Below, piece by piece: positions 46,080 through 58,679 of a DNA stretch of 64,000 nucleotides. The position numbers and the translations under genes are program-made. A model generated the notes under the pieces. The model made no database searches. It had not been told where the DNA came from and saw only the letters and a list, made by a program, of their open reading frames with translations. How positions within the stretch are numbered: position 1 is the stretch's first letter; each line of letters opens with the position of its first letter. The DNA lies in the NCBI RefSeq assembly GCF_905475465.1, contig NC_062236.1, forward strand, positions 9,682,001-9,746,000, written 5' to 3'. Source of the stretch: Pieris napi. Lineage: Eukaryota; Arthropoda; Insecta; Lepidoptera; Pieridae.

Positions 46080-47409
46080 ATTAAAGCGAGCTGTTCTTGA
46101 GGGCAAAAGCAATAGCACTCGGCGGAACTACACCGAGGATGATCTCCAATCTGCATTGAGGGATATCCAATCTGGGTTGGGCACACGAAGGGCCGCAGCA
46201 CTATACGGCATCCCACGGTCCACGCTACGAAACAAGGTCAACAAACATGGTCTTACTCCAGAAGCGCCCGAGTCCGAGGACAGTGACCCCGAGAAGCCAG
46301 ACACGCCATCATCTGTTATCCTCAAAATTCCCTCCTTCCCTCCTCCAGAGGACAAGAGCCCATCACCAGCCACGTCCGTCACGACCCCTGTGACGCCCAT
46401 CACGCCGATATTACCTCCACAGTCGTCCCTAAATCACCCTTCACCTTTGCTACTTCCGGCTTCCGTGTACGCCGACCCACCCGCGGCTTCACAACACTTA
46501 TTCACGTCTATGAGTGACGTCATAGCTAAGAGCATATGCCAAAAGTTCCAACAGCCCCTGGATAGGCCGCTTCAGCCTGACCTGTCTTACATGAGGGCGC
46601 CCGATCGACACGTCTCGGTCATAAAAACGCCACCGGATAATCAAAGAAATTACGCCGTACCCAGCAACTCCAAAGCGACAAATAACGGTCAGCCCGCCCA
46701 GGGTGGCAAAGGCACGAGACCAAAACGAGGTAAATACAGAAACTATGATCGAGACAGCCTCGTCGAGGCTGTGAAAGCGGTCCAGAGGGGCGAGATGTCC
46801 GTGCATCGGGCTGGCTCCTACTACGGTGTACCTCATTCCACTCTAGAATACAAAGTCAAAGAGCGGCATTTGATGCGGCCCCGAAAGAGGGAGCCTAAGC
46901 CGCCGCAGGAAACGAAGCCGCAGCCACCTAAACCGCCCCCTAAACCGACGAAGCCATTCACGAACGGAATGAACGGCCCCGAGGCGCCGGGCTACCCGGC
47001 CAACTATCCGTTCTGGGCGGGAGCCCGGTTCGCGCCGCCCGCGTCCGACCTCTACACGTCGCATATGATGCGGCGATTACACGGCGAGGCCCCACCGGCC
47101 AACGGGTTTCTCGAGGGCATCATCCGGTCGAGCCTGGAGGCACGGCCGGGCGCGGCGCTGCTGCAGCGGCTGACGGCGGAGCCGCGCGCGGAGGCACCGA
47201 GCCTGGCGCGGCGGTTGGCTGGAGAGGTGGACGATGAGCCGGCGGCCCGGCGCCCTCGCCTGGACTCCGACCTGGCGTTGGCGGCCGAGATGCGCGAGGC
47301 GGTGCAGCGGCTTCGCGCCGACAAGCTGCGTCCGCGCAACGGTACGCCGACGCCGCCGCGTGCGCTATCGCCCGCCGCTCCTCCCGCCGCGCCGCCACAC
47401 TCCGCCTAG
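46080..47409 (+). CDS. E93: E93 last coding exon with two pipsqueak-type HTH domains
   Basis: The acceptor TTGTTACAG adds one base to the split Arg codon, then 442 codons run to TAG at 47407. First HTH-psq domain at about 46110-46245: YTEDDLQSALRDIQSG then GTRRAAALYGIPRSTLRNKV. Second, better conserved in E93/Mblk-1, at 46728-46872: YRNYDRDSLVEAVKAVQRGE then SVHRAGSYYGVPHSTLEYKV. Each is a helix-turn-helix that binds DNA. Between them are Ser/Thr/Pro-rich stretches; after the second comes a Pro-rich linker (PKPPPKP), then an Ala/Arg-rich tail ending PAAPPHSA. The third position of codons is strongly GC-rich, above all after 46840, in sharp contrast to the introns. Start and phase are fixed by the splice site. 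Frames on the - strand over this exon are shadows. Confidence 0.95.
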
Positions 47410-49560
47410 CCGCCGTCGCCTCACCGCTTGTGATAGTAATGTAAAGTACATTCCGTAGCCGACTCGCGGCGCCCGCGTATACTACTCTACTGTTGTAGTG
47501 ACAATAAAGTTTTTTTACGGGATTAGTTTGTGCATTTATGCGTTAGTAGTTCCGCTTCCCCCCGCCCGGCGTTCACATGTATCACCAAATATCACAATAG
47601 TTACCTAAAGTCACAACCAGTTCAATATAACACAGCTTTACTAATGCAATATCACAATTAAATAGTGTTAGACAGACGCCCGAGACGGATAGGTCTTCGG
47701 GCGAGGATGTGTGGCGCGCAGTGTTATTCTGACTTCTTGCGATTGCTACGCCCGACTATTATTTATAATCGTCAGGCCGGTCTGGTTATTTGCATTTGTT
47801 TTTTTTTTGTGAAATCTTAACGCTCAGAATAACACTGCGTATTACGAAGACAGGTTGTCCAAAATTCACCCAAATCCAAAAACCTCGATTTTTGAAATTG
47901 TTTTAAGTAAAGACAACCAAAAGTTAATGTTATGAAATCAACTATTTAAATATTTTTAAGTAATAAATCATGTAACAAATTAATTATAAAGCTAGCTATG
48001 AGTGTAAATGTTATTAAGTAAATTAAATCGCAGATTTTGTGCGGTGTTTTTATAATTAGATAGGTAATATATTGAATGAAATTATTAGCTATGGCGGGAA
48101 CGGTCACACTATCTCTCTCTATCCAACGGGCTCGTATCGGTACGAGAGGGACAGACGTACTTTTGTGAGCTTCGAGAAAGCTAAGTTCGGACTTATGTGC
48201 AATTATTATTTTGTAAAAAATAGTAATTTTAACTGTGTCTAAGCTAGCACGTGGATTTCCATATTACTGAATGTGATATTTAGGTATTACGAATGCGGTT
48301 TGCGTCGTATCAATACGCGTACATAAATACATACTAGTGAACTTATATATATATTTTATGTACTATTATCGTATCTTAAGGAGATATATTCTTATTTTTC
48401 ATGGTCCAAGTTTTAAATGTTTTATCGACTATACAAAAATATGAATAATCATTAATATATTCTTGTCAACTTTAAAAATTAGCGCAAAAATCTCAAAAAA
48501 ATTGATATCTTCAAATTTGTGACATTTTTTGGTGTTCAATCGAAAGTATATTATGGAGGTATGAAATGTGAAATGTATACGCTCTCCCGAGATAAAATTA
48601 GGTAAATAATATTTGGATATAAATTATCATACGACTACTTTGTAAGTTATGTGTAAATGTGAGCCTCAACAAAATTAAGAAATCTTTGTATTGTGTATGT
48701 AACTAAATTATACATATATTATATACAAGTTAAAAATTATTGTCGTACATTTTTCTTGACCACGATTGTAAAAATAGAATAAGGAGTTTGTAATCGACAT
48801 TTCGACATAGACTAGGTTTTCTTTTGAGGGGACGAAATTATTATTTTAATTTGAAACGTCAAAATATCCGAATCGCCATACATATCCAATGCCGAGATGT
48901 CGAACAAGGCTCTGTAGGAAAATAACAAGAAATTTTTATAATCAAAATTTTACTAGTCGAGAGCATGTTTATCAACCCCTTTTGTTTCTGACTACCCTTT
49001 TTTTGTAAGAAATGAACAACCGTCATTTGCATTTATCGTTTATTACAACTCCACCAGACCGCATTTCACGAAAATGTTTGAATAAAAATTGCGCGAAAAT
49101 GGCGCGAAATCATCGCCGAAACCGGAAGTAGATGGCCGTTTTTATGCTGTTCCATTTTTAAATTTCGAATTCCAATAATGTGCGACGCTAGACATTTGTT
49201 ATTAGCCTAGAATGTTATTTTGTATAAGTTTGTACAGAAATAGGAAGGGACACATTGCAAAGAGAATGTAGATTAAAACAGACATTCCGTTTAGAATGTT
49301 AATAGATTTTTTAATTATTTTCGTGCATCGGGAACAAATCATTATGTTGTTTAATCTTATTTTGTAACGTTAGTTAATTTTTAAGTGGCTTTATTTCTAA
49401 ATAACCTTATATTATATAATTATATTGAGATGTTATATGTAATTGTTTTGTGCAGGTTCGCCTTCGCGAGTAAAGAGAGTTGCGACTGATATGAACTAGA
49501 AAAATGCCTAGTGCTTAGCGCGGGTCTATCTGTACATTGTACAAATAAACACCGCCTTTA
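47410..49560 (+). promoter_or_regulatory. E93 3' UTR with proximal and distal poly(A) signals
   Basis: AATAAA at 47503-47508 (CAATAAAGTTTTTTT) lies 94 bases after the stop. A second, AATAAA at 49544-49549 with GT-rich sequence around it, lies 2.1 kb downstream. There is no other gene between them. Use of the distal site is inferred, not shown. The interval has no recognised transposon, which is unusual for this window. Confidence 0.5.
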
Positions 49561-49886
49561 TTAACAGTGATCTTCGCTAACCCACAACAATCCATCATAA
49601 TTGGTCATTCCAAATATCCTAGAGGTCACTGGGTTAATAGTGAATCGTTTTTATTGTATATTGTTCATTTTCCACATAGTTAAGAATTTTAGTTATAACG
49701 TAACATTTGATTAAGAGTTAGGCGGTAGAAGTTTATTTTGTTAATTTTTTTCATAAATTCAATAAGGAATAGGTTTAGTCTAGGGGCCGACGCTCCAGGA
49801 ACAAAAGACAATGAAAGGAAGATGCATTTTTTATTCAAATTTAATTGATAGAGGTGAGGTGGTGTCTGTGTGCAATCTTATACTAA

Positions 49887-50577
49887 TACAGTCAAAACCG
49901 GTTATAACGACATTGAAGGGACCGTATAGTTGCCGACGTTATATCCGATAGTCGTTATAAGCAATGTCATATACACAAGTACAGTACATGTGTATGTATA
50001 TAGTTATCGATCTCGAATAGGTAGGTATGGGTTATAATATGGTATGTTAATATTATAAAATGTAAACGAGTCAAAAAAGAAACAAAAATATTTATTACGA
50101 AATAATTAGGTACAAAAGTAATCAGTCATTTTGGTCTGGTTTTTTTAGCCCAGTCTCAAATATTTTTTGCATTTTACGTTTCATACTCCTCAAGGTATAA
50201 GTATCACCAATATCAAACTGTTCGTTAATGGCAACAATTTTTTTTAAGAACTTCGGAAATCGTTGTTGGCTGAAACTGTTCGTTGGGAGAAAGTGCGTAA
50301 GTAATAATATGCCTAAATATTCATTCATTGCTTATACATAACATTTAAAATCGTTTGTATTGTTTTGTTTTGCTGAGACAAGAAGCGGTTGGTCGTTATA
50401 GCCGATGAATATCGATAAAATTTCGTCGTTGTAAGCGATATGTCGCTGTATCCGATGTTGTTATAAGCGGTTTGTTTACTGAATAGTTTAATAGGGATTC
50501 GGACGGGACCATACAATCTGGTTGTAATAACCGATAGGTCGTTGTAAACGATGTCGTTATAAACGGTTTTGACTGTA
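49887..50577. mobile_element. Pogo/Tigger-like Tc1-mariner element, non-autonomous
   Basis: TA target duplications (49887-49888, 50576-50577) bound a 687-bp element with inverted ends CAGTCAAAACCGGTTATAAC and CAGTCAAAACCGTTTATAAC. Subterminal GTCGTTATA/GTCGTTGTA words recur in both ends. A - strand frame at 50328-50122 could be a remnant of transposase but is not recognisable. The superfamily comes from the TA duplication and CAGT...ACTG termini. Confidence 0.75.
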
Positions 50578-53212
50578 TATGCATTTTAAGAGAGCTTCGT
50601 TCGCGATGTGACAATTTGCAGACGCAAACTTGGTCCTAAATCGCAACGAAGTCCTTCAACTTAAAAGACATTGCCAGCTCTTAAGCATTCGTAAACACAT
50701 GTTGTTTGTTTGTGTGACTGTACCTTGTAAATAGATGTCATTTTTCAACCGCAGATGTTGGCAATCTCTGGTTGCAGAATGGCGTAAGTTACGTTCTTTT
50801 CTAATTGTAAGCTTCACTAATTGTTTTCCATTTATATGTATTTCTAGACAGTTAATTTTAAACAAAAAATATTGTATTACAATACTTTATACATAGAATA
50901 ATCGTGCGAAAGGGTTTTGCAACGGGACGTGTAACTACGTTTAAAAATTATGTACAACACAAAGCATTTAATTTTAGACATATTAAATATAATGTTAACT
51001 TTATTGAACTTATAGTGTAAATTCATATTTTCAAGGTATTTATTTAAACGATTGGATCACATCACATTGCTGAGGAACTTCTCTTAATGCGATAAATGAG
51101 TTACGCAATGGACCAATTAAACTGGAAATGTTTGGGAAACTAAGATCAAATTATTATTGTTGTTCGATTGACAAGTTTTAATTAAATATTATTTTCAATA
51201 TACATAACGTCTTTGTTAATTTTTTTATTGTTTTATCGCTATTTATATTATACTTCCTCAGTAAAAAGTGGTTTTCATTTCTACGAATTGGCAGAAAAAT
51301 GTGATTGGCATAAAATTGTATTCTAGTCAAATTTTTAGAGGTCTTTGGAAAGCTAAGCTTATTCGACTGACGTTTTTTTTTTTTAAATTGTATTGACGTC
51401 CAAAAACCGTCGCTTGGCGACGCAAAAATTGATTTGAATGTGGAATTGTACACACATGTGTATGCTTTTTTTACGTATAATGTATCTTGTAATTTCGAAG
51501 TGGAGAAATGTTTTTTCATATTAATATTATGTAATACCTACCTTAAGACGTTTATATTTTACGTTATAATCTTAATGAAATGGCTGGTTAGGCAGGTACG
51601 AATGTGCAAGGATGTTTAAACCTGTATACAATAAATTTCTTTCATTTGTTGATGTGTTTTGTTTTATTTGTTTTGTGGTTTACCTCCGTTCTATGCCAAA
51701 AATCAAGTCACTTCTTTACAAAATTGTTTAATTCAAATGGTAACTACAGCTATTAAAAAACTAAGTTTGTTTATTTGTTGGAGCTTACCTCAGAAACTGT
51801 TACTTCGAATTTTAAAAAAAATATATTTTTGGATGGTCTATTTACTGGTGAACCTGCAGGGCATAGTTACAACAAATATACATATACATAGGCATAGCAA
51901 AATTATCAAAAATATCCAAAAAATGATGATAATGTTATCAAAACGGCATTTAAACTATAATTTCATGCATTTGATTACTTGGAAAGCATGGGTCCATGCA
52001 AAACAAAAACTTCTACAATTCCCACGTGCATAAAAATATTTCATGCATCTCAAAAACTTGTGTTATAAAATATGTTTGCCACATGTACCACTAGTCACAA
52101 AACTTTCTGTAGGTATTTTTTTATCTAGTAGATATTTACGTAGTTTAGAGAGTCAGAGTCAGTAATCACACTCTAAACTGAGAGTAAAAACCTACAAAAA
52201 AACTTCTCCACTCTATTGGAGATGAAATAAACAAAAATAGTTAAAGTTATAAATAGGTAGGTACTTTAATTACCTATATCTGAATAAAATATTATTATAT
52301 CCATTGGTTTTTACAGAAGCCGCAAGATCTCGTTAATGATCATTTAAACTTCCGACCTATTATTTGTTAACCCCAAAACCCAGTTTTGAATGAAATGTTA
52401 TGACAAAAGTTACGCGATAATTTGACAGCACATCGGCCAACTGTCATTGCGTACAAAAAAACAAAACACATAACCACAAAGTACAAAGTATTGGAATAAT
52501 TTCGTTTTTAAATTTTCGTAGCTCCGGGCGGTGCCACTTGCGTTCAAGGCTGAGGTTTTAAAAAAAGAACACAAAATGTTAAAATTCAAAATGGCGCACG
52601 TGATCCACGAATGCCGCCAAAACCCGTCTTGAGCCGGCCTCAATTTTGTGGATATATTTGTCGAGAGTAAAAAGCGAAACACTGAACACGACAATATACG
52701 ATTTTTGTTTAATTTTATTGTTTAAGGAGTAAACAAAGATTATCGGTGTTCCAAACCAATACCTACCTACCTACAATTAATGAAATCAAACGACGTTTTG
52801 AATAAGCTTTGTCGATGAGATAATGTATCGTAACTGTAAATTAGTTGGTATTTAGGAGAATAATATGTAAGAAAGGTTTTTTATTTTTTTTTATTTTATA
52901 AGTTTTATTATAATTTATTATTATTATAATATAAGTTTAAAAACTACATTTCGATGCCAAATGATAGATAAAAATCAGGCTGAAGCGAGTAATTAAAATA
53001 GATGTAAAGTTTATTTATACTCTTTTCCAAGTAGGTAGGTAGGTACATTAATCATAAAATTATTCTAATACAAAATTATCACCATTTACATAACGAATAC
53101 GCTAAATAATTTTAATAGGGTAAATAATTTTTATAATTCATAATAACAATATTATAACGACAAAATGTAAGTAATTAATAGAATAAAAACACGCTGTCCA
53201 AGACTAATAGGT
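50578..53212. other. Intergenic region
   Basis: AT-rich. Chance frames at 51178-51519 (-) and 51659-52033 (+) have no supported identity. A GC-richer patch at 52510-52650 holds CAAAATGGCGCACGTGATCC. Confidence 0.45.
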
Positions 53213-53213
53213 A

Positions 53214-53520
53214 AGAACAGTGTTGGCCTAGTGGCTTCAGCGTGCGACTCTCATCCCTGAGGTCGTAGGTTCGATCCCCGGCTGTGCACCAATGAACTTT
53301 CTTTCTATTTGCGTATTTAACATTCGCTCAAACGGTGAATACAATAGAAGAAAAGCATCGTGAAGAAACCGGCTTGCCTTAGACCCAAAAAGTCAACGGC
53401 GTGCGTCAGGCACTGAAGGCTGATCACCTACTTGCCTATTAGATTTATAAATGATCATGAAACAGATACAGAAATCTGAGGCCCAGATCTAAAATGGTTG
53501 ACGTAGCGCCATTGATTTAT
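53214..53520 (+). mobile_element. SINE, + orientation, well preserved
   Basis: AACAGTGTTGGCCTAGTGGC, TTCAGCGTGCGACTCTCATC, CCTGAGGTCGTAGGTTCGAT (box B-like GGTTCGATCCC), CACCAATGAACTTTCTTTCT, GAAATCTGAGGCCCAGATCT and a TTTATTTTTA tail. Confidence 0.85.
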
Positions 53521-53599
53521 TTTTATTTTTTTACTTGTAGGTAAATACCTAATATCATTAACTTAAAATCCCAAAAATAATTATATTATTTTGGGATAC

Positions 53600-53940
53600 C
53601 TACTACATATTGTGTGGACACGTTTGCCCCGTCTCACCTCCTTCGGACAAGCAAAGAAGCTAGGGCGGCCGCGGAGCAGGCAGAAAATAATATACGGCAC
53701 AAATATAAGAGTCTTCCCTCCAACTTCGATTTCGTTCCCTTTAGAGTAGATACTCTTGGGCCGTGGGGTTCAAGTGCACAGGCGCTTATTAAAGATTTAA
53801 GTTGGCGCCTGGTAGATAGTAGGTTCTGGTGACGCCAGAGCTGGTGCTGTAATGGCTCAACGAATAAGTATCGCAATACAGCGAGGAAATGCTGCCAGCG
53901 TTAAAGGTACACTGCCACAGGGACCAAACTTTTTAAATTT
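53600..53940 (+). mobile_element. LINE ORF2 C-terminal remnant, frameshifted
   Basis: One frame gives DTFAPSHLLRTSKEARAAAE then FDFVPFRVDTLGPWGSSAQA, stopping after VDSRFW at 53832. A second frame resumes GDARAGAVMAQRISIAIQRG then NAASVKGTLPQGP. One frameshift thus breaks a typical LINE C-terminus. An inverted, more worn copy lies at 30720-31112. Confidence 0.75.
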
Positions 53941-55020
53941 GTCTTAAATTTCTTTAAAAAAAAATTAATTATAAATATATAAATTGTAAATACAAATTAT
54001 ACGTATGTAGCCTGATTAAATGATAATAACCTATGTAACATATTATATACGTTTTTTGTAAAGATTGGGTAGTTAATTTTTTATGATAACATCGAGACTA
54101 CATCAATATTGTAAAAAACAGGTAGGTTTAAAAAATAATAAATATAGATGCAAATACTTACATTACTTATGCACTATTCAAGGACATTTTTGTTTGGTAA
54201 TAAGAAATATAACCAAACAAAAAAACCAAAAAAAAACATATTAAATCACTTTTAATATACTACTAGGACAGAAGAGAATAAAAAACAAATAAGACACAGC
54301 AGTACCTACCTACCTATAAATCATCAGCCAACCGAAAAAAAAATACTTTAAATCTTGTGTAACAAGTGTAGAACCCAAAGATCAAAGTGGGAATCCTTTC
54401 TCTATGGTTAAAACAAACCAAAAAATATTTGTTTTAATAATTATGACCAATACAAATTGCAATAAAATAAAACGAAAACAATGTATTTCAACGAATTTAT
54501 TTCTACAATGCGATATATATAAATCTAACCAATTAGAAAAAATGTAGGTGTGTCACTTCTAACTCTGCCCCTAAAGTACATAATAAAAACACTACAAAAA
54601 GAAAACATGCCCAGACGCAGGCGAACGAAACCGAAAACGGCCGAATGTCAAAAGCGTAACCATGACCTTACTCTTGACTTACTTGTGGTATGTATGTGTG
54701 CAATTCGGGACTGCATTTATTGTTTTATTTTCAAGGGCAGAGATTATGTAGAGACAGAGGGAGCAATCGATGAAAGTATCGTTAGGGGAACAAATATTAC
54801 ATACTTAGGTTGAATATTATTAGTTTTTAATTCTGAAGGAAATTCATATATAATTGAAGTCATAGATTAATTCGTGGCACATAAGAAGTTCCTACATAAA
54901 GGGATTTTATGTATCTAGATATAATATCTCGTATAGGAATATGTTTTTATTTTACATTCGTGATGTTCAGATTTAGTTTATCAGTTAACAGCAAGAAATC
55001 TCAGAATAATATAGGTATCT
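53941..55020. other. Intergenic region
   Basis: AT-rich, no recognised gene. A frame at 54550-54813 is open but not recognised. Confidence 0.45.
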
Positions 55021-55029
55021 GTTTGAATA

Positions 55030-55260
55030 ATCTTTGCCGCGCAATTCGGTTACTTTTTATGGTAGCACACACGCGCAAGTAATTCTGGCCCGCGTGTGCG
55101 CACACGTAGGTTTGTGTGCGTTAGTTTCGTGCACTTTGGGCAATGCACTCAACACTGACCTTGGATACGCAGCTGCATTCGTGGGGGGACAGCCCGCCAA
55201 TTCGGTATTTGCACAAGAAATTGGCGGTTTTTTTGACGTTTTCTTTTTTTATGCTTAGGG
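55030..55260. other. CpG- and GTGTG-rich patch with a 9-bp hairpin
   Basis: GCACACACGCGCAAGTAATT, GCCCGCGTGTGCGCACACGT and a stem CCGCCAATT (55194-55202) / AATTGGCGG (55219-55227) followed by seven T. No known gene. Confidence 0.35.
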
Positions 55261-55997
55261 TAGAACATACTATAGCTATAGAGTATCTACCAATATATTG
55301 AGTTTGTTGTGAGGTTGTTGAACATAATAAAAGCTTTATTTGTTTTGTATTTGTTCGTTGTGAAATCTAGTTTTTGTATTAAGTTGTACGATTGTATCAA
55401 GAATAGGTGTTTATTATAATGAGATATTATATCTTTACATAGTAAGTATATTGTATTTTATAATTATTGTAAATTTAAAAAAAAAGGTCGTTAAAGTGCA
55501 AGAGTGAATCTTATTAATAATTGTTAGGATGTCAAACTCTTTTAAATACAGTAATTTTCATAGTGCCAATAACAATTTTCTACTCTTGTAACAATGACGT
55601 GACGAGGGAGGCACCGAAGTAAAAACTAATTCCCAACAAAAGAAAACACGCTTTAATTTTTGTGATCGTCCATTTTCTTTTATAAAACATTTTTCGTTAA
55701 ATAAAAAACAAAGAGATGTTTTCTTCGACTTAGAATTTCCGACCTCCTAATGGATGTGCTAATAATGGAAATGATGAGGGAGAGAATTTTTTTTTGTATC
55801 TAGCCGGTTAGAAAACAACCTTGGCTTTTAATCTAATTAAATTTTCTTTTATGTATTTTTTTTAAATCGGCTACTGTAAGACTAATTATTAACGGATTAT
55901 TCTCAAGATTATAGAAATATAAAACGTAAAATAAGCTTACGAATGCAAAGCAACTACATTTTTGGTAGACACTTATAATATGTAAATTAAAAAGTTG

Positions 55998-57601
55998 TGG
56001 TAGGGGAGCCCACGATGCTAAATGGGGATTTACTCGAGCGTCGTAGAGACCTATTGGGATGCAAAGCTTAGATAAAAAGAAGAAAAAAATGTTATATGAT
56101 AAATTCCTTTTCATCGGTGGGGGAAGCGGCTATAGATAGTTAAATATGTAAAAAAAAACTGTTGCATGGACATCCTCGAGCGCGTCAGATATTGATAGCA
56201 TCTATGCCCTACGTATTTTTAATAATGTACGTATGTTAATCTGATCGTTTGCATGATGCGGGTGGTTGTATTTAAGGGTTGAAAATTAAAAAAAAAAATT
56301 TTTTATCGAGCGCGTCAGATTTTCTAAGGGAGTGTTAAGTGCACCAAAAAAAAGCTCTCATTCACTAATCTGACGATTTCGATGGGACGCAAACCCACAG
56401 CCATTTTCTTAATTTGCAAAAAAAAATCGCAATTTTGAAATACTCAAGCGCGTCAGATTAAGATATATGTGGTTCATCTTTATGTTCTAAACGTACTGTC
56501 TCATAATCTGACGATTATCTAGAGGGATTCGCCTGATCTGCCAAAAAAAAAATAGAAAAACGGTTCACCTAAAGGGCCATCCCTGCAACTTCCCGCTAAT
56601 TCCATTCCTGGGCGCTTAAAATTGATATTTTGAGCTCACTGAGTTCAAAGAAATAACATTTCTATGCATTTGAGCTCTCCCAGCTCGAAAGTCTGATAGA
56701 AGTTTCATAGAACACTATTTTTGGAATTTTCAAACCGCAATAACTTTTGAATGGATCAAGCAATTTTCACGCGGTTGGCGGCATTCGACGCAGTTTTATT
56801 ATCCTCATAAATAATTTTGCAATTTTAATTGATCGAACCACAAATTTCGGAGTAATCCCGAAGAACACTTTTTCGGGTTTCTTTCGTGTACGATATCTCT
56901 CGAACGAATCAACCGCTTTTGACCAGCTTGGTGGCGATCGACGTGGTTTTTCAAGCTCAAAGGCGGATTAGTTTTTGAAGTTGATCGATAAAGAAACCAC
57001 TTTAAAAAAAAATATTTCTTATTTTTTTAAGATTTTTCAAAATTTCTCAAAATCTATCGGTCCGAATCGGTTCAAATTCACAGGAAATGTAATTTTGAGG
57101 GAAATATTGAGAACGCCGTTTAGTAAATTCCGATCGGTTTAAGGAAATGTAGGCATCACGCAGCTGCACGCATTTAACTTTATCGACGAATTTTTGTTAT
57201 TTCGGCTTGCGGAAATCGTCAGATTATATATTTTTCATTATTCTTGAATTATTTCCTTCAAAATAAAAAAAAAATTAGCTACGCTCGAGAATGTCGAGAT
57301 GACGTTTTTTTTTTACAACTTTGTAGCCCTCCCCTTTTTTTCCGACACTCTCAAATTGTCAGATTAGTGGAATATACACTTTTTAGGATGTAATTAACTC
57401 ACCCTACCTTAATCTGACGCGCTCGGGAATTTCTGATGGTCAATTTTTTTTTACTAAACTGATCCTGTCTCCTTCACGTGCGGCTTTATATATGGGCCTC
57501 ATATTTTGTGGAGGTACTTAACCGGGTACAAGGTATCCCCCTATATATTAATCTGCCGCGCTTTAGTAAATCCCGAAATCCCCTCTTGGGCTCCCCTACC
57601 A
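55998..57601. mobile_element. 1.6-kb inverted-repeat element built of GCGCGTCAGAT hairpin modules
   Basis: TGGTAGGGGAGCCCA at 55998-56012 and its reverse complement at 57587-57601 bound the element, with a weaker match continuing inward (GGATTTACT...AGCG). A TTG at each flank could be a 3-bp target duplication. Inside, CGAGCGCGTCAGAT (56176, 56307, 56448) alternates with AATCTGACGAT (near 56380 and 56511) at about 70-bp spacing on the left. The right half carries the same words mostly inverted (57218, 57355, 57411, 57552). The centre has two related segments, ATGGATCAAGCAATTTTCAC and ACGAATCAACCGCTTTTGAC, each followed by a GGCG..TCGACG block. No transposase is visible. Superfamily unknown to me. 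Confidence 0.7.
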
Positions 57602-58138
57602 TTGGGTCAGAATGTAGTTTTTAAAAAATTTAAAAATTATAATTAAAAAAAAAAATTAATTTTTAATATTTATACAGTTTCATGAGTAATAATTTTAAAA
57701 TATCAGTACAAACACCTAGAAAATTCAAGTAACATCAAAAGCATAGCCGATCTTATTTCACTGATTTTGGATAAGACAAGAACTTACGGTAACGTTTACT
57801 ATCTACACAACGTACGCCATCTATGATCACTGCCGACATTTGTGCAATGACAGTTTGGACTACTGTATCCGGCAAAGTAGATAATTATTTTATATTGATT
57901 GCAGTTCCAAAATATATCACTAGATGTCATAAAGGCAGATTATTATGGTTGTTTGCATAAGGTTAAAGTATCAAAATTATAAAACCTAAAATATTAAATA
58001 TCTATTTAGATGTCAATTTAATCTTAGTATTTTTTTTTGTTTTGATATATTTATTTGAAGTTTAATGATGTATAGTTATCCGTCTATGTTTCGTTGTTGT
58101 CAACTTATAAGAGTCAATTGTCAAAGATAATGACATAT
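57602..58138. other. Intergenic region
   Basis: AT-rich, nothing recognised. Confidence 0.5.
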
Positions 58139-58679
58139 TATGGGTATGTTCCGATATACACTGCGAGTACTGTATAGTGCTCCCACTGTTCAAAAATTTG
58201 TTCCGCTATGGACTGCAGTATACAGCCGCAGCGTCCTAGGAAATATATGACGTCACAAATCCCCGCTATACTTCTACTGCGAGCACTGGCGTTTTCGAGG
58301 TAAGGTACTCGCAGTGCTTTGATCACGTGATCAATCAAAACCACTTGAATGCCTAACGGCTGATATAACTTACAGTTTAATAACAAACATTTAAAATTCT
58401 AACTTACTTTCTTTGTAGTATAAATTCAATTGACAGTTAATATTAATATAGATTTTTTTAATGCGATAATACTCCAATAATAGTTTTTCTTGTTGAATTG
58501 AAAAACTTTGATGCACTCATTTGAAAACTGTGTCGAAAAACGAAGCTGACTAGTATACTGGACTGCGTTCCGTTTTAAATTGTAACCAGTATAGCTGGCT
58601 ATAGAGAAACGGTTTCACAGTATACTAAATTGACGGTACTCTGTACAGTGGTCGCAGTGTATTTCGGAACATACCCTAT
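58139..58679. mobile_element. 535-bp MITE, PIF/Harbinger-like
   Basis: GGGTATGTTCCGATATACAC at 58142 and the inverse of GGGTATGTTCCGAAATACAC ending at 58676 form terminal repeats of at least 25 bp, flanked by TAT on both sides (3-bp duplication). Internal GCAGTG/CACTGC words and a 16-bp palindrome TTGATCACGTGATCAA (58319-58334) occur. No ORF of note. Superfamily from the 3-bp duplication and GGG terminus. Confidence 0.8.

Noticed and set aside
47052..47398. Long - strand frames over the last E93 exon (Ala/Arg/Pro-rich)
   Set aside because: Shadows of the GC-rich E93 coding strand; composition follows from codon bias of the + frame.
51178..51519. 113-codon - frame
   Set aside because: Composition of chance AT-rich reading; no motif, no splice sites.
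51659..52033. 124-codon + frame with hydrophobic start
   Set aside because: No recognisable motif, Lys/Ile/Leu-rich composition expected of AT-rich DNA. A different frame shows a fragment FLDGLFTGEPAGHSYNKYTY that hints at an old element, but too little to name.
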